A program made the translations under genes and the position numbers. This document shows, piece by piece, positions 26,979 to 37,584 of a DNA stretch of 38,675 nucleotides (its first letter is position 1; each line of letters opens with the position of its first letter). The notes below the pieces were generated by a model that did no database searches, was not told where the DNA came from, and worked only from the letters and a program-made list of their open reading frames with translations. This DNA is from Phycisphaerae bacterium (GTDB lineage Bacteria > Planctomycetota > Phycisphaerae > SM23-33). The stretch is taken from contig JAFGEJ010000131.1 in assembly GCA_016931655.1 (NCBI GenBank), forward strand, positions 1-38,675. The letters are read 5' to 3'.

Positions 26979-27587
26979 TTAGAAAACTCCGTCCATCTCT
27001 TGAGCGAAGCGGTCGTAAAAATCCCGCTCGAAAGTGATTTTTTCGTCCAGGATGGATTGAGAGACTTCGAAATTCAAAGACTCCTGTGCTGCCGCGAGCC
27101 ATTCTTTATTTCGATTGCTATGGTAATACTCCAGGGATTGCTGCGGTGTTTCATCATGCAGGGCATTCCAGTGAAACGCCAGCCAGATGCATTGCGCGCC
27201 GAAATGATCGAGAATATCCGCGTCCTGGTGTATTCGGACCGCCATCGTGCATTCGGCTGCGCGATGACGCTGGTTGTGCTCCCGAATGATCCGCGTGATC
27301 GCGTCGATATCCTTCGGCGAGCATTGGCCGGCAAGAACCTCCCCCGCCATGGCGGCACCGATTTCGTTGTGTGGATCGCTCCCCTTGCCGATATCGTGGA
27401 ACACCGCCGCCGCAAAAAGGATATCCCGATCCACCACCGGCGAAGGATCCACAAGGTCCACCAGCTTCATTGCAATCCCGGCCGTCCGAAGCCCGTGATG
27501 AAAAACATACCCCTTTTCCCGCGTTTCCATCGGTTTGAGGTTCACCATGTGCGAGCGTGCAATTTCAATAATTTCATTTCTGTCCAT
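26979..27587 (-). CDS. HD-domain phosphohydrolase
   Basis: FHHGLRTAGIAMKLVDLV...DRDILFAAAVFHDIGKGSDPHNEIGAAMA...IIREHNQRH...DADILDHFG - HD superfamily motifs. Confidence 0.85.
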   Translation of the reverse strand: MDRNEIIEIARSHMVNLKPMETREKGYVFHHGLRTAGIAMKLVDLVDPSPVVDRDILFAAAVFHDIGKGSDPHNEIGAAMAGEVLAGQCSPKDIDAITRIIREHNQRHRAAECTMAVRIHQDADILDHFGAQCIWLAFHWNALHDETPQQSLEYYHSNRNKEWLAAAQESLNFEVSQSILDEKITFERDFYDRFAQEMDGVF

Positions 27588-27712
27588 GTAACAATCTTAT
27601 ATCCCGCCCGGATTAGGTTCCAGACGATTCCTTCGACATGGCAAGTCCATCAAAAGGCGGCGGGGTACGATATTCTAACCGATGATTCCCGGTATTAGTA
27701 TTTCTAATTTTT

Positions 27713-27734
27713 ATATCATTAAACTTTATGATAT
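27713..27734. promoter_or_regulatory. Dyad ATATCAT-N8-ATGATAT in the intergenic region between the divergent HD gene and gdhA
   Basis: Perfect 7-bp inverted repeat 27713-27719/27728-27734 in an AT-rich region; function unknown. Confidence 0.35.
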
Positions 27735-27736
27735 GA

Positions 27737-29194
<1,458 letters not shown>

Positions 29195-29233
29195 AAGAGA
29201 TCGTATTTCGGAATTCGGGGAAAAATAATTGCG

Positions 29234-29268
29234 TGGCGGGGTTCTTAAGGAACTCCGCCATGTTTTTT
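29234..29268 (+). terminator. Rho-independent terminator of gdhA
   Basis: TGGCGGGGTTC-TTAAG-GAACTCCGCCA stem (11 bp, one G-U) followed by TGTTTTTT. Confidence 0.85.
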
Positions 29269-29286
29269 ATGCAAATAATGCGGATT

Positions 29287-29404
29287 GTGGCACCTTCAAG
29301 AATTGGTAGGTTCGATGAACCTACCGATTCTTGTGGGTGTCTTTTAATGAGTAAAGAAGCACCCACAAGCTCGTTTTTTCAAAAAACTCGCTTGAAGGCG
29401 CCAC
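29287..29404 (-). repeat. Four-way-junction repeat element, copy 2 (opposite orientation to copy 1)
   Basis: Outer stem GTGGCACCTTCAA (29287-29299)/TTGAAGGCGCCAC (29392-29404); arm hairpin 29300-29330; inner stem TTGTGGGTG (29331-29339)/CACCCACAA (29360-29368); arm hairpin 29369-29391. Confidence 0.9.
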
Positions 29405-29452
29405 CTGCGGAAGGGTCTTGTGATAGAGGTCTAAAAAGCATGACAGGGGGAG

Positions 29453-30352
29453 TCATTGCTTCCGTCGGGTTGCCAGCCAGGCGAAGGCGGCGGCGGGATC
29501 GAATTCATGCCCGCCCTCAAAGATCGTCACTCGGGCCGGCCCCGCCTGCCGGCGGAAGAGGATCGCGTGTTTTCGATCCGTTTCCTTGCCGCGGTAGGCG
29601 ATGTTCAGGGGAACACACTCCTTCTCGGCCATGTGGCGGATATCGGCCTGGGGGATTTGCTTTTCCTTCTTGCCATTGGCGGCGGCCAGTACATTGAACG
29701 CCAGCAGTGAATGCAAAATCGGCACGGACCCGGTGTGCCCGTCGTGAATGCCGGCGTTGATGTCCATCGGCAGGCCTGCCGCCTTGCGAAGATAGGTTCG
29801 CGGGCTGCGATGCCTGTATTGTGCATCGATGGTCCTGGACTTACCAGGCGGTCCTCCGCAGACGGCTTCGAGCATCTTCCAATATATCCGCCCCGCAAGT
29901 TTGGTTTCCGCGTGCCATTTTACGAGGTCGAAAATCGGCACCCACACGCTGGCCGCCGCCCAGAGTTTCGGGGCTTTGGAGACCATCATCAACGTCATGT
30001 GGCCGCCGCCGGAGACGCCCAGGAGGTAGATTCGCTTCGGATCGACGCTGGCGTTGGCGCGGGCAAAGGCGACGGCGTCGAGCACGTCCTGAACCGCCAG
30101 GTCCGACGCGCAGGCGAGGGGATTGTCGTTTCGGCCTCGAAAGTGAGGATGAATGAACACCCAGCCGCGTTTGCGAACCTCCGAGAGATAATCCCCCTGA
30201 ACGGAGGGGATATCGAATCCGTGGCTCCATTGATGCAGCGCAACCAGCAACGGTGCGGGTTTGGCCTTCGGGCCGAGAGTACCGCGCGGAGCGTAAAACA
30301 TCGCCGGCTGGATTTTGCCGTCCGCGGAACTGGAGATGTGCACTTCACGCAT
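29453..30352 (-). CDS. Alpha/beta hydrolase (prolyl-oligopeptidase/esterase-like)
   Basis: LLVALHQWSHGF, nucleophile elbow LLGVSGGGHMTLM, C-terminal FEGGHEFDPAAAFAWLATRRK. Confidence 0.8.
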   Translation of the reverse strand: MREVHISSSADGKIQPAMFYAPRGTLGPKAKPAPLLVALHQWSHGFDIPSVQGDYLSEVRKRGWVFIHPHFRGRNDNPLACASDLAVQDVLDAVAFARANASVDPKRIYLLGVSGGGHMTLMMVSKAPKLWAAASVWVPIFDLVKWHAETKLAGRIYWKMLEAVCGGPPGKSRTIDAQYRHRSPRTYLRKAAGLPMDINAGIHDGHTGSVPILHSLLAFNVLAAANGKKEKQIPQADIRHMAEKECVPLNIAYRGKETDRKHAILFRRQAGPARVTIFEGGHEFDPAAAFAWLATRRKQ

Positions 30353-30358
30353 GATACG

Positions 30359-31636
30359 TTACTTTGCTTTTTTTCGGGTGGATTTCTTCGCCGCCTTTTT
30401 CGCGGGCTTTTTCCTGGCGGGCTTTTGGATTCCCAGGCCGAACGCGTCGTGCACGACGCGCAAGGCCTTTTTGCCCTGCGTGCGGTTGATGAGGCAGGAA
30501 ATTTTGATCTCACTGGTCGTGATGTTCTGGATGTTGATCCCCTCGGCTGCCAGGGAGGCGAACATCTTTTCCGCCACGCCCGTGTGGGTGCGCATGCCCA
30601 CGCCCACGACCGATACCTTCGCGAGGTGATCCTCGTACCGGGCAGAGCACTTCAGCTCTTTGCGGAGAATATCGACGGCCTGTTTGCATTCGGGCAGTTC
30701 GGCCATCTCCACGGTAAACGAGACCGTCGCCTTGCCGTTATCGGCGATGGTCTGGATGATGTCGTCCACGACGACGTTTTCGCGGGCGACCTGGTGGAAG
30801 ATGCGAGCGACCACGCCCGGATGATCGGGCACGCTGCTGAGGGTGACGCGCGCCAGGCCTTCCTTCAGGGCCGCCCCGCGCACCACGATGCGTTCCATGG
30901 ATTCCGTTTCGTGCACGATGAGGGTTCCTTTCCTGTTGTGTTCGCTGTTGCGCACGTGCAGGGGCACGTCGTACTTTTTGGCGAACTCGACGGCCCGGTG
31001 GTGCAGCACGCTTGCTCCGAGACTTGCCAGTTCCAGCATTTCGTCGTAGCTGACGGCGTCCAGTTTCCGGGCCGTCGGCACGATGCGCGGGTCCGCGGTG
31101 AAGATGCCGTCCACGTCGGTGAAGTTTTCGCACAGGTCCGCCTTCAGGGCCGCGGCAATCGCCACCAGCGTGACGTTGCTGCCGCCGCGCCCCAGCGTGG
31201 TAATCGCGCCGCTTTCGGTGACGCCCTGGAAGCCCGCGACGATCACGACTTTGCCGGCGTCGAGTTCATGGTGGATTTTCTCCGCGGCGATGGACTTCAG
31301 CCGGGCCTTCGTGTGGGCCTCGTCGGTGACCATGCCGATCTGCCCAGCCGTGAAGCTGATCGCGGGGCAGCCCATTTCTTCCAGCGACATCGCCATCAGG
31401 GAGATCGTCACCTGCTCGCCCGTGGCGAGCAACTGGTCCATTTCCCGGTGCGGCGGGGTTGGGCTGATCTGCCGGGCCAGGTCCACCAGGCGGTCGGTTT
31501 CCTTGCCCATCGCCGAGACGACCATGACGACCTGCCGGCCCTGCTTCTGGGCGCGAATCGCTCGCCTGGCAGCGGCGCGAATCTTCCGGGCGTCCGCGAC
31601 GCTCGTCCCGCCGAATTTCATCACGACAATGCTCAT
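30359..31636 (-). CDS. lysC: Aspartate kinase with ACT domains
   Basis: MSIVVMKFGGTSVADARKI, GRGGSNVTLVAIAAALKADLCENFTDVDGIFTADPRIVPTARKLDAVSYDEMLELASLGASVLHHRAVEFAKKYDVPLHVRNS; C-terminal ACT repeats. Start at 31636. Confidence 0.95.
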   Translation of the reverse strand: MSIVVMKFGGTSVADARKIRAAARRAIRAQKQGRQVVMVVSAMGKETDRLVDLARQISPTPPHREMDQLLATGEQVTISLMAMSLEEMGCPAISFTAGQIGMVTDEAHTKARLKSIAAEKIHHELDAGKVVIVAGFQGVTESGAITTLGRGGSNVTLVAIAAALKADLCENFTDVDGIFTADPRIVPTARKLDAVSYDEMLELASLGASVLHHRAVEFAKKYDVPLHVRNSEHNRKGTLIVHETESMERIVVRGAALKEGLARVTLSSVPDHPGVVARIFHQVARENVVVDDIIQTIADNGKATVSFTVEMAELPECKQAVDILRKELKCSARYEDHLAKVSVVGVGMRTHTGVAEKMFASLAAEGINIQNITTSEIKISCLINRTQGKKALRVVHDAFGLGIQKPARKKPAKKAAKKSTRKKAK

Positions 31637-31769
31637 GCACACTCCGTTAAAACCCGATATCGGGTTGCAATACCGTAGCGAATTCTTCCAAAAACGCAAT
31701 AAAAAAGGCGGGAACAGCTTCGTTCGGTGAGTGACCGGATTTTTTGAAATCAAGACAAAACAAAATCCG

Positions 31770-31856
31770 ACACTGAGGTACTGAAAAACAGAGAAGATGA
31801 TTTTGGATATCTCTTTTTCCTTTTTCTTCTCAGTTCCTCTGTCTCTCTGTGTCGCG
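31770..31856. repeat. Dispersed imperfect inverted repeat (cactgaggtactg..acagagaag / cttctcagttcctctgtctctctgtgtcgcg)
   Basis: Left arm imperfectly matches the reverse complement of the right arm; same low-complexity 'cacagaga' style as at 13145. Confidence 0.5.
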
Positions 31857-31921
31857 TTTTTTTTGTACTATTGCGGGATTTGTATCATTGCCGGTGATAT
31901 CACTCGCTCCGTCCGAAATGG

Positions 31922-33307
31922 TTACATGCGTGTTTCCCACGGGGAAAGGACGCCGGGTTCGTCGCCTTCCTCACTCGGCTGGGGGACGATCCCCAGCCGG
32001 ATATAGATCGGGTGGACGAGTTTTCCCAGCAGCGGCAGGCGCGTGGCGAAGACGGCGGCGCCGAGAACGCATCCCGCCCCGCCGATCATGACCGCCGTCG
32101 GCGCGCCGAATTGCCTCGCCAGCCAGCCGCCCAGCAGCGCCCCGAACGGACCCATGCCCATGAAGGCCATCACGTAAAAACTCATCACCCGTCCCCGCTT
32201 GTCGTCGTCGGCGAGGGTCTGGAGCAGCGAGTTGCTCGCGGCGAACTGGATCATCATACCAAACCCCGCCGCCGCCAGCAGTGCCAGGGACAGCCAGAGA
32301 TTGCGGGAGAATCCGAAGGCGATCAGCGCCGCCCCGAAGAACGCGCTCGCCGCCGCCATCACGCGTCCCAGGCCTCGAACGCTCTTTCGCGTCGCCAGGA
32401 AAAGCGTTCCGCCAATCGCGCCGATGCCCACCGCCGCCATCAGCAGGCCCAGCATTCGCGGGCCGCCGTGGAGAATATCCCGCGCGAAGACGGGCATCAG
32501 CGTGGTGTACGAGACGCCCAGCAGACTCACCGTCGCCAGCAGCAGCAGGATCGCGCGGATCGGCGCGAAACCGAACGTGTATACCAGGCCTTCGTGCAGA
32601 TTGTGCAGTGGGTGGTGATGACGGGCGGGGTGATGCGCTTCGAAGATGCGCATTTTCAGCAAGGCCGCGATGACGGCCAGGAACGTCGCCCCGTTGAGAA
32701 GAAAGCAGACGCCCTCGCCGAATCCCGCCACCAGAAACCCCGCCAGCGACGGGCCGATCAGTCTTGCGCCGTTGACGAGAAACGAGTTCATGGCAATGGC
32801 GTTGGGCAGTTCCTCCCGTGAGCCGAGCATCTCCACGACGAAGGATTGGCGGATCGGGATGTCAAAGCCGTTGATCACGCCCAGCAGGCCGCTTAAAACG
32901 AGAATCTGCCACGGCTGAATTACACCACCCAACGTCAGGCCGGCCAGCAGAAACGCCTGCACCATCGCCAGCGTCTGCGTCGCCACCAGCAGCGTACGAC
33001 GGGCGGTGCGGTCCGCCAGCACCCCCGCGAACGGCGCGAGCAGAAAGGTGAAGATCTGACTGGCGAATCCCACCGCCCCCAGCATCAGCTCCGAACCCGT
33101 CAGCCGATACACCAGCCACGCCAGCGCCACCCGCTGCGTCCAGGTTCCCACCAGCGACATGCCCTGCCCGAAAAAAAACAGGCGATAGTTACGATGCTTC
33201 AGCGCCCGGCCGGCCGGGCGCAGGCGATCCATGAAAGACGCCTTTACTGATCTTTTCCGAGGTGCGTCGGCGGAGGAAACGTCATTGTCACGGAGGGGGG
33301 TGTTCAT
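31922..33307 (-). CDS. Major facilitator superfamily transporter (EntS/MFS_3-like)
   Basis: ~12 hydrophobic segments; ALKHRNYRLFFFGQGMSLVGTWTQRVALAWLVYRLTGSELMLGAVGFASQIFTFLLAPFAGVLADRTARR. Confidence 0.88.
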   Translation of the reverse strand: MNTPLRDNDVSSADAPRKRSVKASFMDRLRPAGRALKHRNYRLFFFGQGMSLVGTWTQRVALAWLVYRLTGSELMLGAVGFASQIFTFLLAPFAGVLADRTARRTLLVATQTLAMVQAFLLAGLTLGGVIQPWQILVLSGLLGVINGFDIPIRQSFVVEMLGSREELPNAIAMNSFLVNGARLIGPSLAGFLVAGFGEGVCFLLNGATFLAVIAALLKMRIFEAHHPARHHHPLHNLHEGLVYTFGFAPIRAILLLLATVSLLGVSYTTLMPVFARDILHGGPRMLGLLMAAVGIGAIGGTLFLATRKSVRGLGRVMAAASAFFGAALIAFGFSRNLWLSLALLAAAGFGMMIQFAASNSLLQTLADDDKRGRVMSFYVMAFMGMGPFGALLGGWLARQFGAPTAVMIGGAGCVLGAAVFATRLPLLGKLVHPIYIRLGIVPQPSEEGDEPGVLSPWETRM

Positions 33308-33334
33308 ATTTTTTATGAGACGACTACCGGAACG

Positions 33335-34027
33335 CTACGTTTGCCCGTAATAGGCGTCGGGGCCGTGTTTGCGGAGAAAGTGTTTTTCCTGCAGCTCGCG
33401 AGGGATGGGGCGGGGGGATGGGTCGATCCGCAGCGTTTCGCTGGCCAGGCGGGCGACCTGCTCGAGCGTGACGGCGGCGGTGACGGCCTCGTCAGGCCCG
33501 GCGCCCCAGGCGAACGGCCCATGCTCCGCCACCAGCACGGCGGGCGTATGCTTCAGGTCCAGCGAGGCGAATCGCTCCGCGATGACCTTGCCGGTGTTGG
33601 CTTCGTAGTCTTCGGCGATCTCCTCGGGCTTAAGCTGGCGGGTGCAGGGGATCGGGCCGAAGCAGAAATCCGCGTGCGTCGTGCCGAGGCAGGGGATTTC
33701 CCGGCGCGACTGCGCCCAGGCGGTGGCGTACAGGCTGTGCGCGTGCACCACGCCGCCGACGCCCGCCAGGGCGCGGTACAGCACGCGGTGCGTGGGCGTG
33801 TCGCTGCTGGGGCGCAAATCTCCTTCGGCCACCTCGCCCGTTTCGAGGGAAACAACCACCATGTGCTCCGGCTTCATCTCGTCGTACGGCACGCCGGAAG
33901 GCTTGATCACGACGAATCCGCCGTCGCGATCCACGCCGCTGACGTTGCCCCACGTCTGCATGACCAGTCCCTCCGCCGCCAGACGAAGGTTCGCGCGACA
34001 CACCTGTTCTTTCAATTCTTCCAGCAT
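33335..34027 (-). CDS. araD: L-ribulose-5-phosphate 4-epimerase / class II aldolase family
   Basis: LVMQTWGNVSGVDRDGGFVVIKPSGVPYDEM, SSDTPTHRVLYRALAGVGGVVHAHSLYATAWAQ, VLVAEHGPFAWGAGPDEAV, C-terminal HGPDAYYGQ. Confidence 0.92.
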   Translation of the reverse strand: MLEELKEQVCRANLRLAAEGLVMQTWGNVSGVDRDGGFVVIKPSGVPYDEMKPEHMVVVSLETGEVAEGDLRPSSDTPTHRVLYRALAGVGGVVHAHSLYATAWAQSRREIPCLGTTHADFCFGPIPCTRQLKPEEIAEDYEANTGKVIAERFASLDLKHTPAVLVAEHGPFAWGAGPDEAVTAAVTLEQVARLASETLRIDPSPRPIPRELQEKHFLRKHGPDAYYGQT

Positions 34028-34262
34028 GGTTTTATTCGCCTTGTCCCCCCGGGGAAAATCATTCCGCGGCTTTTACCATATCGTTTCGGCGGCGATTCCG
34101 CAAATGGGGATTCTTTCGGGAATCGGGCTTCACGGCGGCGAAGGCGGGAGGCGGGAAAACGGCTCAAGATTTTCCTTGCCGTTGGGCGATTTTATGGTAC
34201 ACTCTTATATTCTTTTCCGCTCGTAAGCTCAGGGTGTAAGAGAGGGAGTTCGCTATAAACCC

Positions 34263-34415
34263 ATGAAGGACACGCCGGGCGTGTCGGTGGACGTGTTGTC
34301 CGCCGCGGCGGGCGGGAAAAGAAAACGCAAAGAAAGTAGAACGCTGAAAGCAAGAGCAGACGATTATGAAGCGACGCAACAACATTCGGAACATCGGGAT
34401 TTCCGCCCATATTGA
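34263..34415 (+). CDS. Candidate upstream ORF (50 aa) overlapping the fusA start out of frame
   Basis: ATG 34263 with upstream GAGAGGGAG; MKDTPGVSVDVLSAAAGGKRKRKESRTLKARADDYEATQQHSEHRDFRPY, stop at 34415; fusA ATG at 34366 in another frame. Confidence 0.25.
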   Translation: MKDTPGVSVDVLSAAAGGKRKRKESRTLKARADDYEATQQHSEHRDFRPY

Positions 34416-36459
34416 TTCGGGCAAGACCACGCTTTCGGAGCGGATTTTATATTACGCCGGCCGGATTCACCGCATGCAGGAAGTGCGCGGCCGCGACGGC
34501 GGCGCGACGATGGACTTTATGGACCTCGAACGCGAGCGGGGCATTACGATCACCTCGGCCGCCACGCAGGTGGACTGGGGCGAGAACGTGATCAACCTTA
34601 TCGACACGCCCGGGCACGTGGATTTCACCGTCGAGGTCGAACGGTCGCTGCGCGTCCTGGACGGCGGCGTGATGGTGCTCTGCGCCGTGGGGGGCGTGCA
34701 AAGTCAGTCCGTCACCGTGGACCGCCAGATGAAGCGATACCGCGTGCCGCGCATCGCGTTCGTGAACAAAATGGACCGCACCGGCGCCGACCCGCGGCGC
34801 GTGACGATTGAACTGCGGGAAAAGCTCGGGCTGAACGTCGTTCCCATTCAGATCAACATGGGCGAGGGCGATTCCTTCCTCGGCGTGATTGATCTGGTGA
34901 CGATGGAGGCGATCACGTTTGACGGCGACAACGGCCAGGACGTTATTCGCTCCGCCGTGCCGGCGGAATACCTCGCCGCCGCGGAAGACGCCCGCCACGA
35001 AATGCTCGACGCCCTGAGCCTGTTCAGCGACGAGATGACGGAACGGCTGCTGGAGGAAAAACCCGTCTCCGAGGAAATGATCCGCGAGACCATTGCCGAG
35101 GAGACCATCAACTGCCAGCTCGTCCCGCTGATGATGGGCACGGCCCTGGGCAACAAGGGCATTCAGCCGCTGCTGGACGCGGTGTGCGAATATCTGCCCA
35201 ACCCACTGGACCGCCAGGCCTTCGCCCGCGATCACGACAACGAAGGCGCCGAGACGCCCCTGGAGTGCAACCCCGACGCGCCGATGGTGGGCATGGTCTT
35301 CAAGATCGTTGATGAGACGTTTGGCCAGCTGAGCTACACCCGCGTCTACCAGGGCCGCATTGTCCGCGGACAGTCGTATCGCAACGCGCGCACAAACAAA
35401 ATGATGCGGATCGGACGCATCGTGAAAATGCACGCCGACGACCGCGAAGACGTAAACGAAGCGCTCGCCGGCGATATCGTCGCCCTTCTCGGCGCGGATT
35501 GCGCCAGCGGCGACACCCTCTGCGGCGAGGGCGTGAACTACTCGCTGGAGTCGATCTTCGTAGCCGAGCCGGTCATCAGCCTGTCGGTCATTCCCCGCAG
35601 CAGCCAGGACCAGGATCGAATGGCCAAGGCGCTGAACCGCTTTATGAAGGAAGATCCCACCTTCCGCGTTTCCACGGACCCCGAAACGTCCGAAACACTG
35701 ATCGCCGGAATGGGCGAGCTGCACCTGGACGTGTACGTCGAGCGGATGAAACGGGAATACAAAGCCGACGTCACCGTCGGCGCGCCGAACGTCAGCTACC
35801 GCGAAGCGCCCACCGTCGAAACGAGCTTCGACTACCGCCACAAAAAGCAGACCGGCGGATCGGGCCAGTTCGCCCACGTTGTGGGACGCATCGTTCCGCT
35901 GGAGGATTCCGCCGAGTCACCCTACGACTTCGAGGACAACATCACCGGCGGGCGGATTCCCCGCGAGTACATCCCCGCGATCAGCAAGGGCTTCGCCGCG
36001 GCCATGAAGGAAGGCCCCCTGGCGGGATATGAAATCGTCGGCTGCAGGATGTGCCTCGACGACGGTTCGTTCCACGCCGTCGATTCCAGCGAGATGGCCT
36101 TCCGCATCTGCGCCACGGACGCCTTCCGGCAGGCCTTCCCGAAAACCAAACCCTGCCTGCTCGAACCGATCATGCTCGTGGAAGTCGAAACGCCCACGGA
36201 ATACCAGGGTCCGATCGTCGGCGATCTGAACAGCCGGCGCGGCGTGATCCTCGGCACGGAAAACAAGGACAACTACGCCGTTGTGCGGGCCGAGGTTCCC
36301 CTGGCGAACATGTTCGGATACGCCACGATCATTCGAAGCCTCTCCAAGGGGATGGCCACCTTCACGATGGAAATGGCGAAGTATTCCCGCGTGCCGCAGA
36401 AAATCGCCGAGGAGATCATCGACCGCCGCCGCCGGCAGAAGGCCGAGTCGAAAAAATAA
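34366..36459 (+). CDS. fusA: Translation elongation factor G (spdEFG1/mtEFG1-like subtype)
   Basis: IRNIGISAHIDSGKTTLSERILYYAGRIHRMQEVRGRDGGATMDFMDLERERGITITSAAT, DTPGHVDFTVEVERSLRVLDG, FVNKMDRTGADP; domains II-V present. Confidence 0.95.
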   Translation: MKRRNNIRNIGISAHIDSGKTTLSERILYYAGRIHRMQEVRGRDGGATMDFMDLERERGITITSAATQVDWGENVINLIDTPGHVDFTVEVERSLRVLDGGVMVLCAVGGVQSQSVTVDRQMKRYRVPRIAFVNKMDRTGADPRRVTIELREKLGLNVVPIQINMGEGDSFLGVIDLVTMEAITFDGDNGQDVIRSAVPAEYLAAAEDARHEMLDALSLFSDEMTERLLEEKPVSEEMIRETIAEETINCQLVPLMMGTALGNKGIQPLLDAVCEYLPNPLDRQAFARDHDNEGAETPLECNPDAPMVGMVFKIVDETFGQLSYTRVYQGRIVRGQSYRNARTNKMMRIGRIVKMHADDREDVNEALAGDIVALLGADCASGDTLCGEGVNYSLESIFVAEPVISLSVIPRSSQDQDRMAKALNRFMKEDPTFRVSTDPETSETLIAGMGELHLDVYVERMKREYKADVTVGAPNVSYREAPTVETSFDYRHKKQTGGSGQFAHVVGRIVPLEDSAESPYDFEDNITGGRIPREYIPAISKGFAAAMKEGPLAGYEIVGCRMCLDDGSFHAVDSSEMAFRICATDAFRQAFPKTKPCLLEPIMLVEVETPTEYQGPIVGDLNSRRGVILGTENKDNYAVVRAEVPLANMFGYATIIRSLSKGMATFTMEMAKYSRVPQKIAEEIIDRRRRQKAESKK

Positions 36460-36464
36460 GCCCT

Positions 36465-37424
36465 TTAGCTACCCCGCGGCGCCGATTCGGAAAAATACGC
36501 CACCAGCTTCTCCGCCGCCCGGGCGTAGGCCATCTCCTGGGCCTCGTGGGTTACTCCCCCGACGTGGGGCGTGATAATCAGGTTTTCATGGGTTCGGGCG
36601 TATTCCACCAGCGGGTGGTTTCCGATCTGCTCGTCCCATTCCCCCTCGATGACATCCAGGCCGGCTGTGAGATTCCCGGTCTGCAACGCCTCCAGGAGGG
36701 CCGATTCATCGAGAATTGCGCCCCGGCTGGTGTTGATGAGAACCGCACCGGGTTTCATCCGTTTCAGCACGTCCCGGTCGATCAGCCGGCGGTTCTCCGG
36801 CGTCAGGTGGATGTGGATGGACAACACGTCCGACCGGGAAATCAACTCGTCAAACGAGACCATCCGAACTCCGGGCAGATTCACCGGCCTGACATCGTTG
36901 CCGATGACGTTCATCCGAAACGCCAGGCCATATTGGGAAACGATCGTCCCCAGCCGGCCGCAACCCAGAATTCCCAGTGTCTTTCCCGTCAGTTGCCTGC
37001 CTCGATATCGGTCCCGCCCCCATTGTCCTTCTCGGACGGACGCAAAGGCTTCGGGAATTCTTCGGACGCAGGCCAGGAGCAATCCCCAGGCCAGCTCGGC
37101 TGTGGAGGTTATGCGATCCAGGAATTCCCGGTCGTCCTTAAGCCCCAGGACTGCGATTCCGCGATCTTTTGTGGCCTGTATGTCAATGTGGTCCAAACCG
37201 GTTGAGGGAGTGGCGATGGCCTTGAGTCGGGGCGATTTTTCTATAAGCTCTTTTGTAAGCTGCACATGAAGCGAAGCAAGATAGGCGTCGGCTTCCGGGA
37301 GATGCTCCTGAAGCGCTTCGGGAGTAGCCGGGGTATACAGAACCTTGCAGGCATTCTCCAGGATTTCCCTGGCTTTCGGCGAATGGGCCAGGTCGGCGGC
37401 GCAAAGAACAACAGGTCGAGTCAT
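36465..37424 (-). CDS. D-isomer-specific 2-hydroxyacid dehydrogenase
   Basis: GKTLGILGCGRLGTIVSQYGLAFRMNVIGNDV, NTSRGAILDESALLEALQTGNLTAGLDVIEGEW, NLIITPHVGGVTHEAQ. Start at MTRPVVL (37424); MYFIM at 37436 is an alternative. Confidence 0.9.
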   Translation of the reverse strand: MTRPVVLCAADLAHSPKAREILENACKVLYTPATPEALQEHLPEADAYLASLHVQLTKELIEKSPRLKAIATPSTGLDHIDIQATKDRGIAVLGLKDDREFLDRITSTAELAWGLLLACVRRIPEAFASVREGQWGRDRYRGRQLTGKTLGILGCGRLGTIVSQYGLAFRMNVIGNDVRPVNLPGVRMVSFDELISRSDVLSIHIHLTPENRRLIDRDVLKRMKPGAVLINTSRGAILDESALLEALQTGNLTAGLDVIEGEWDEQIGNHPLVEYARTHENLIITPHVGGVTHEAQEMAYARAAEKLVAYFSESAPRGS

Positions 37425-37478
37425 TATGAAATACATCGTTTTGTGTTTTTGATAAGGATAAAAAGGAAAATACAGCCT

Positions 37479-37491
37479 TGACAGACTGTCA
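37479..37491. promoter_or_regulatory. Palindrome TGACAG-A-CTGTCA between the dehydrogenase and GntR gene; candidate operator
   Basis: Perfect 6-bp arms around a central A, in the divergent intergenic region; overlaps a TTGACA -35-like hexamer. Confidence 0.4.
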
Positions 37492-37584
37492 GATGTCGTC
37501 AAAATATCTATAGCTATCGATAGTTTGAAACGACATTACTTTACCGTATTGGTCAACGCGGAGGATATGGAAAAATAAAAAAAA

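Noticed and set aside
29711-31678. 655-aa plus-strand ORF opposite the hydrolase and lysC
   Set aside because: Spans antisense of two well-supported genes; low-complexity composition.
34447-35877. 476-aa minus-strand ORF opposite fusA
   Set aside because: Antisense shadow of a well-supported EF-G.
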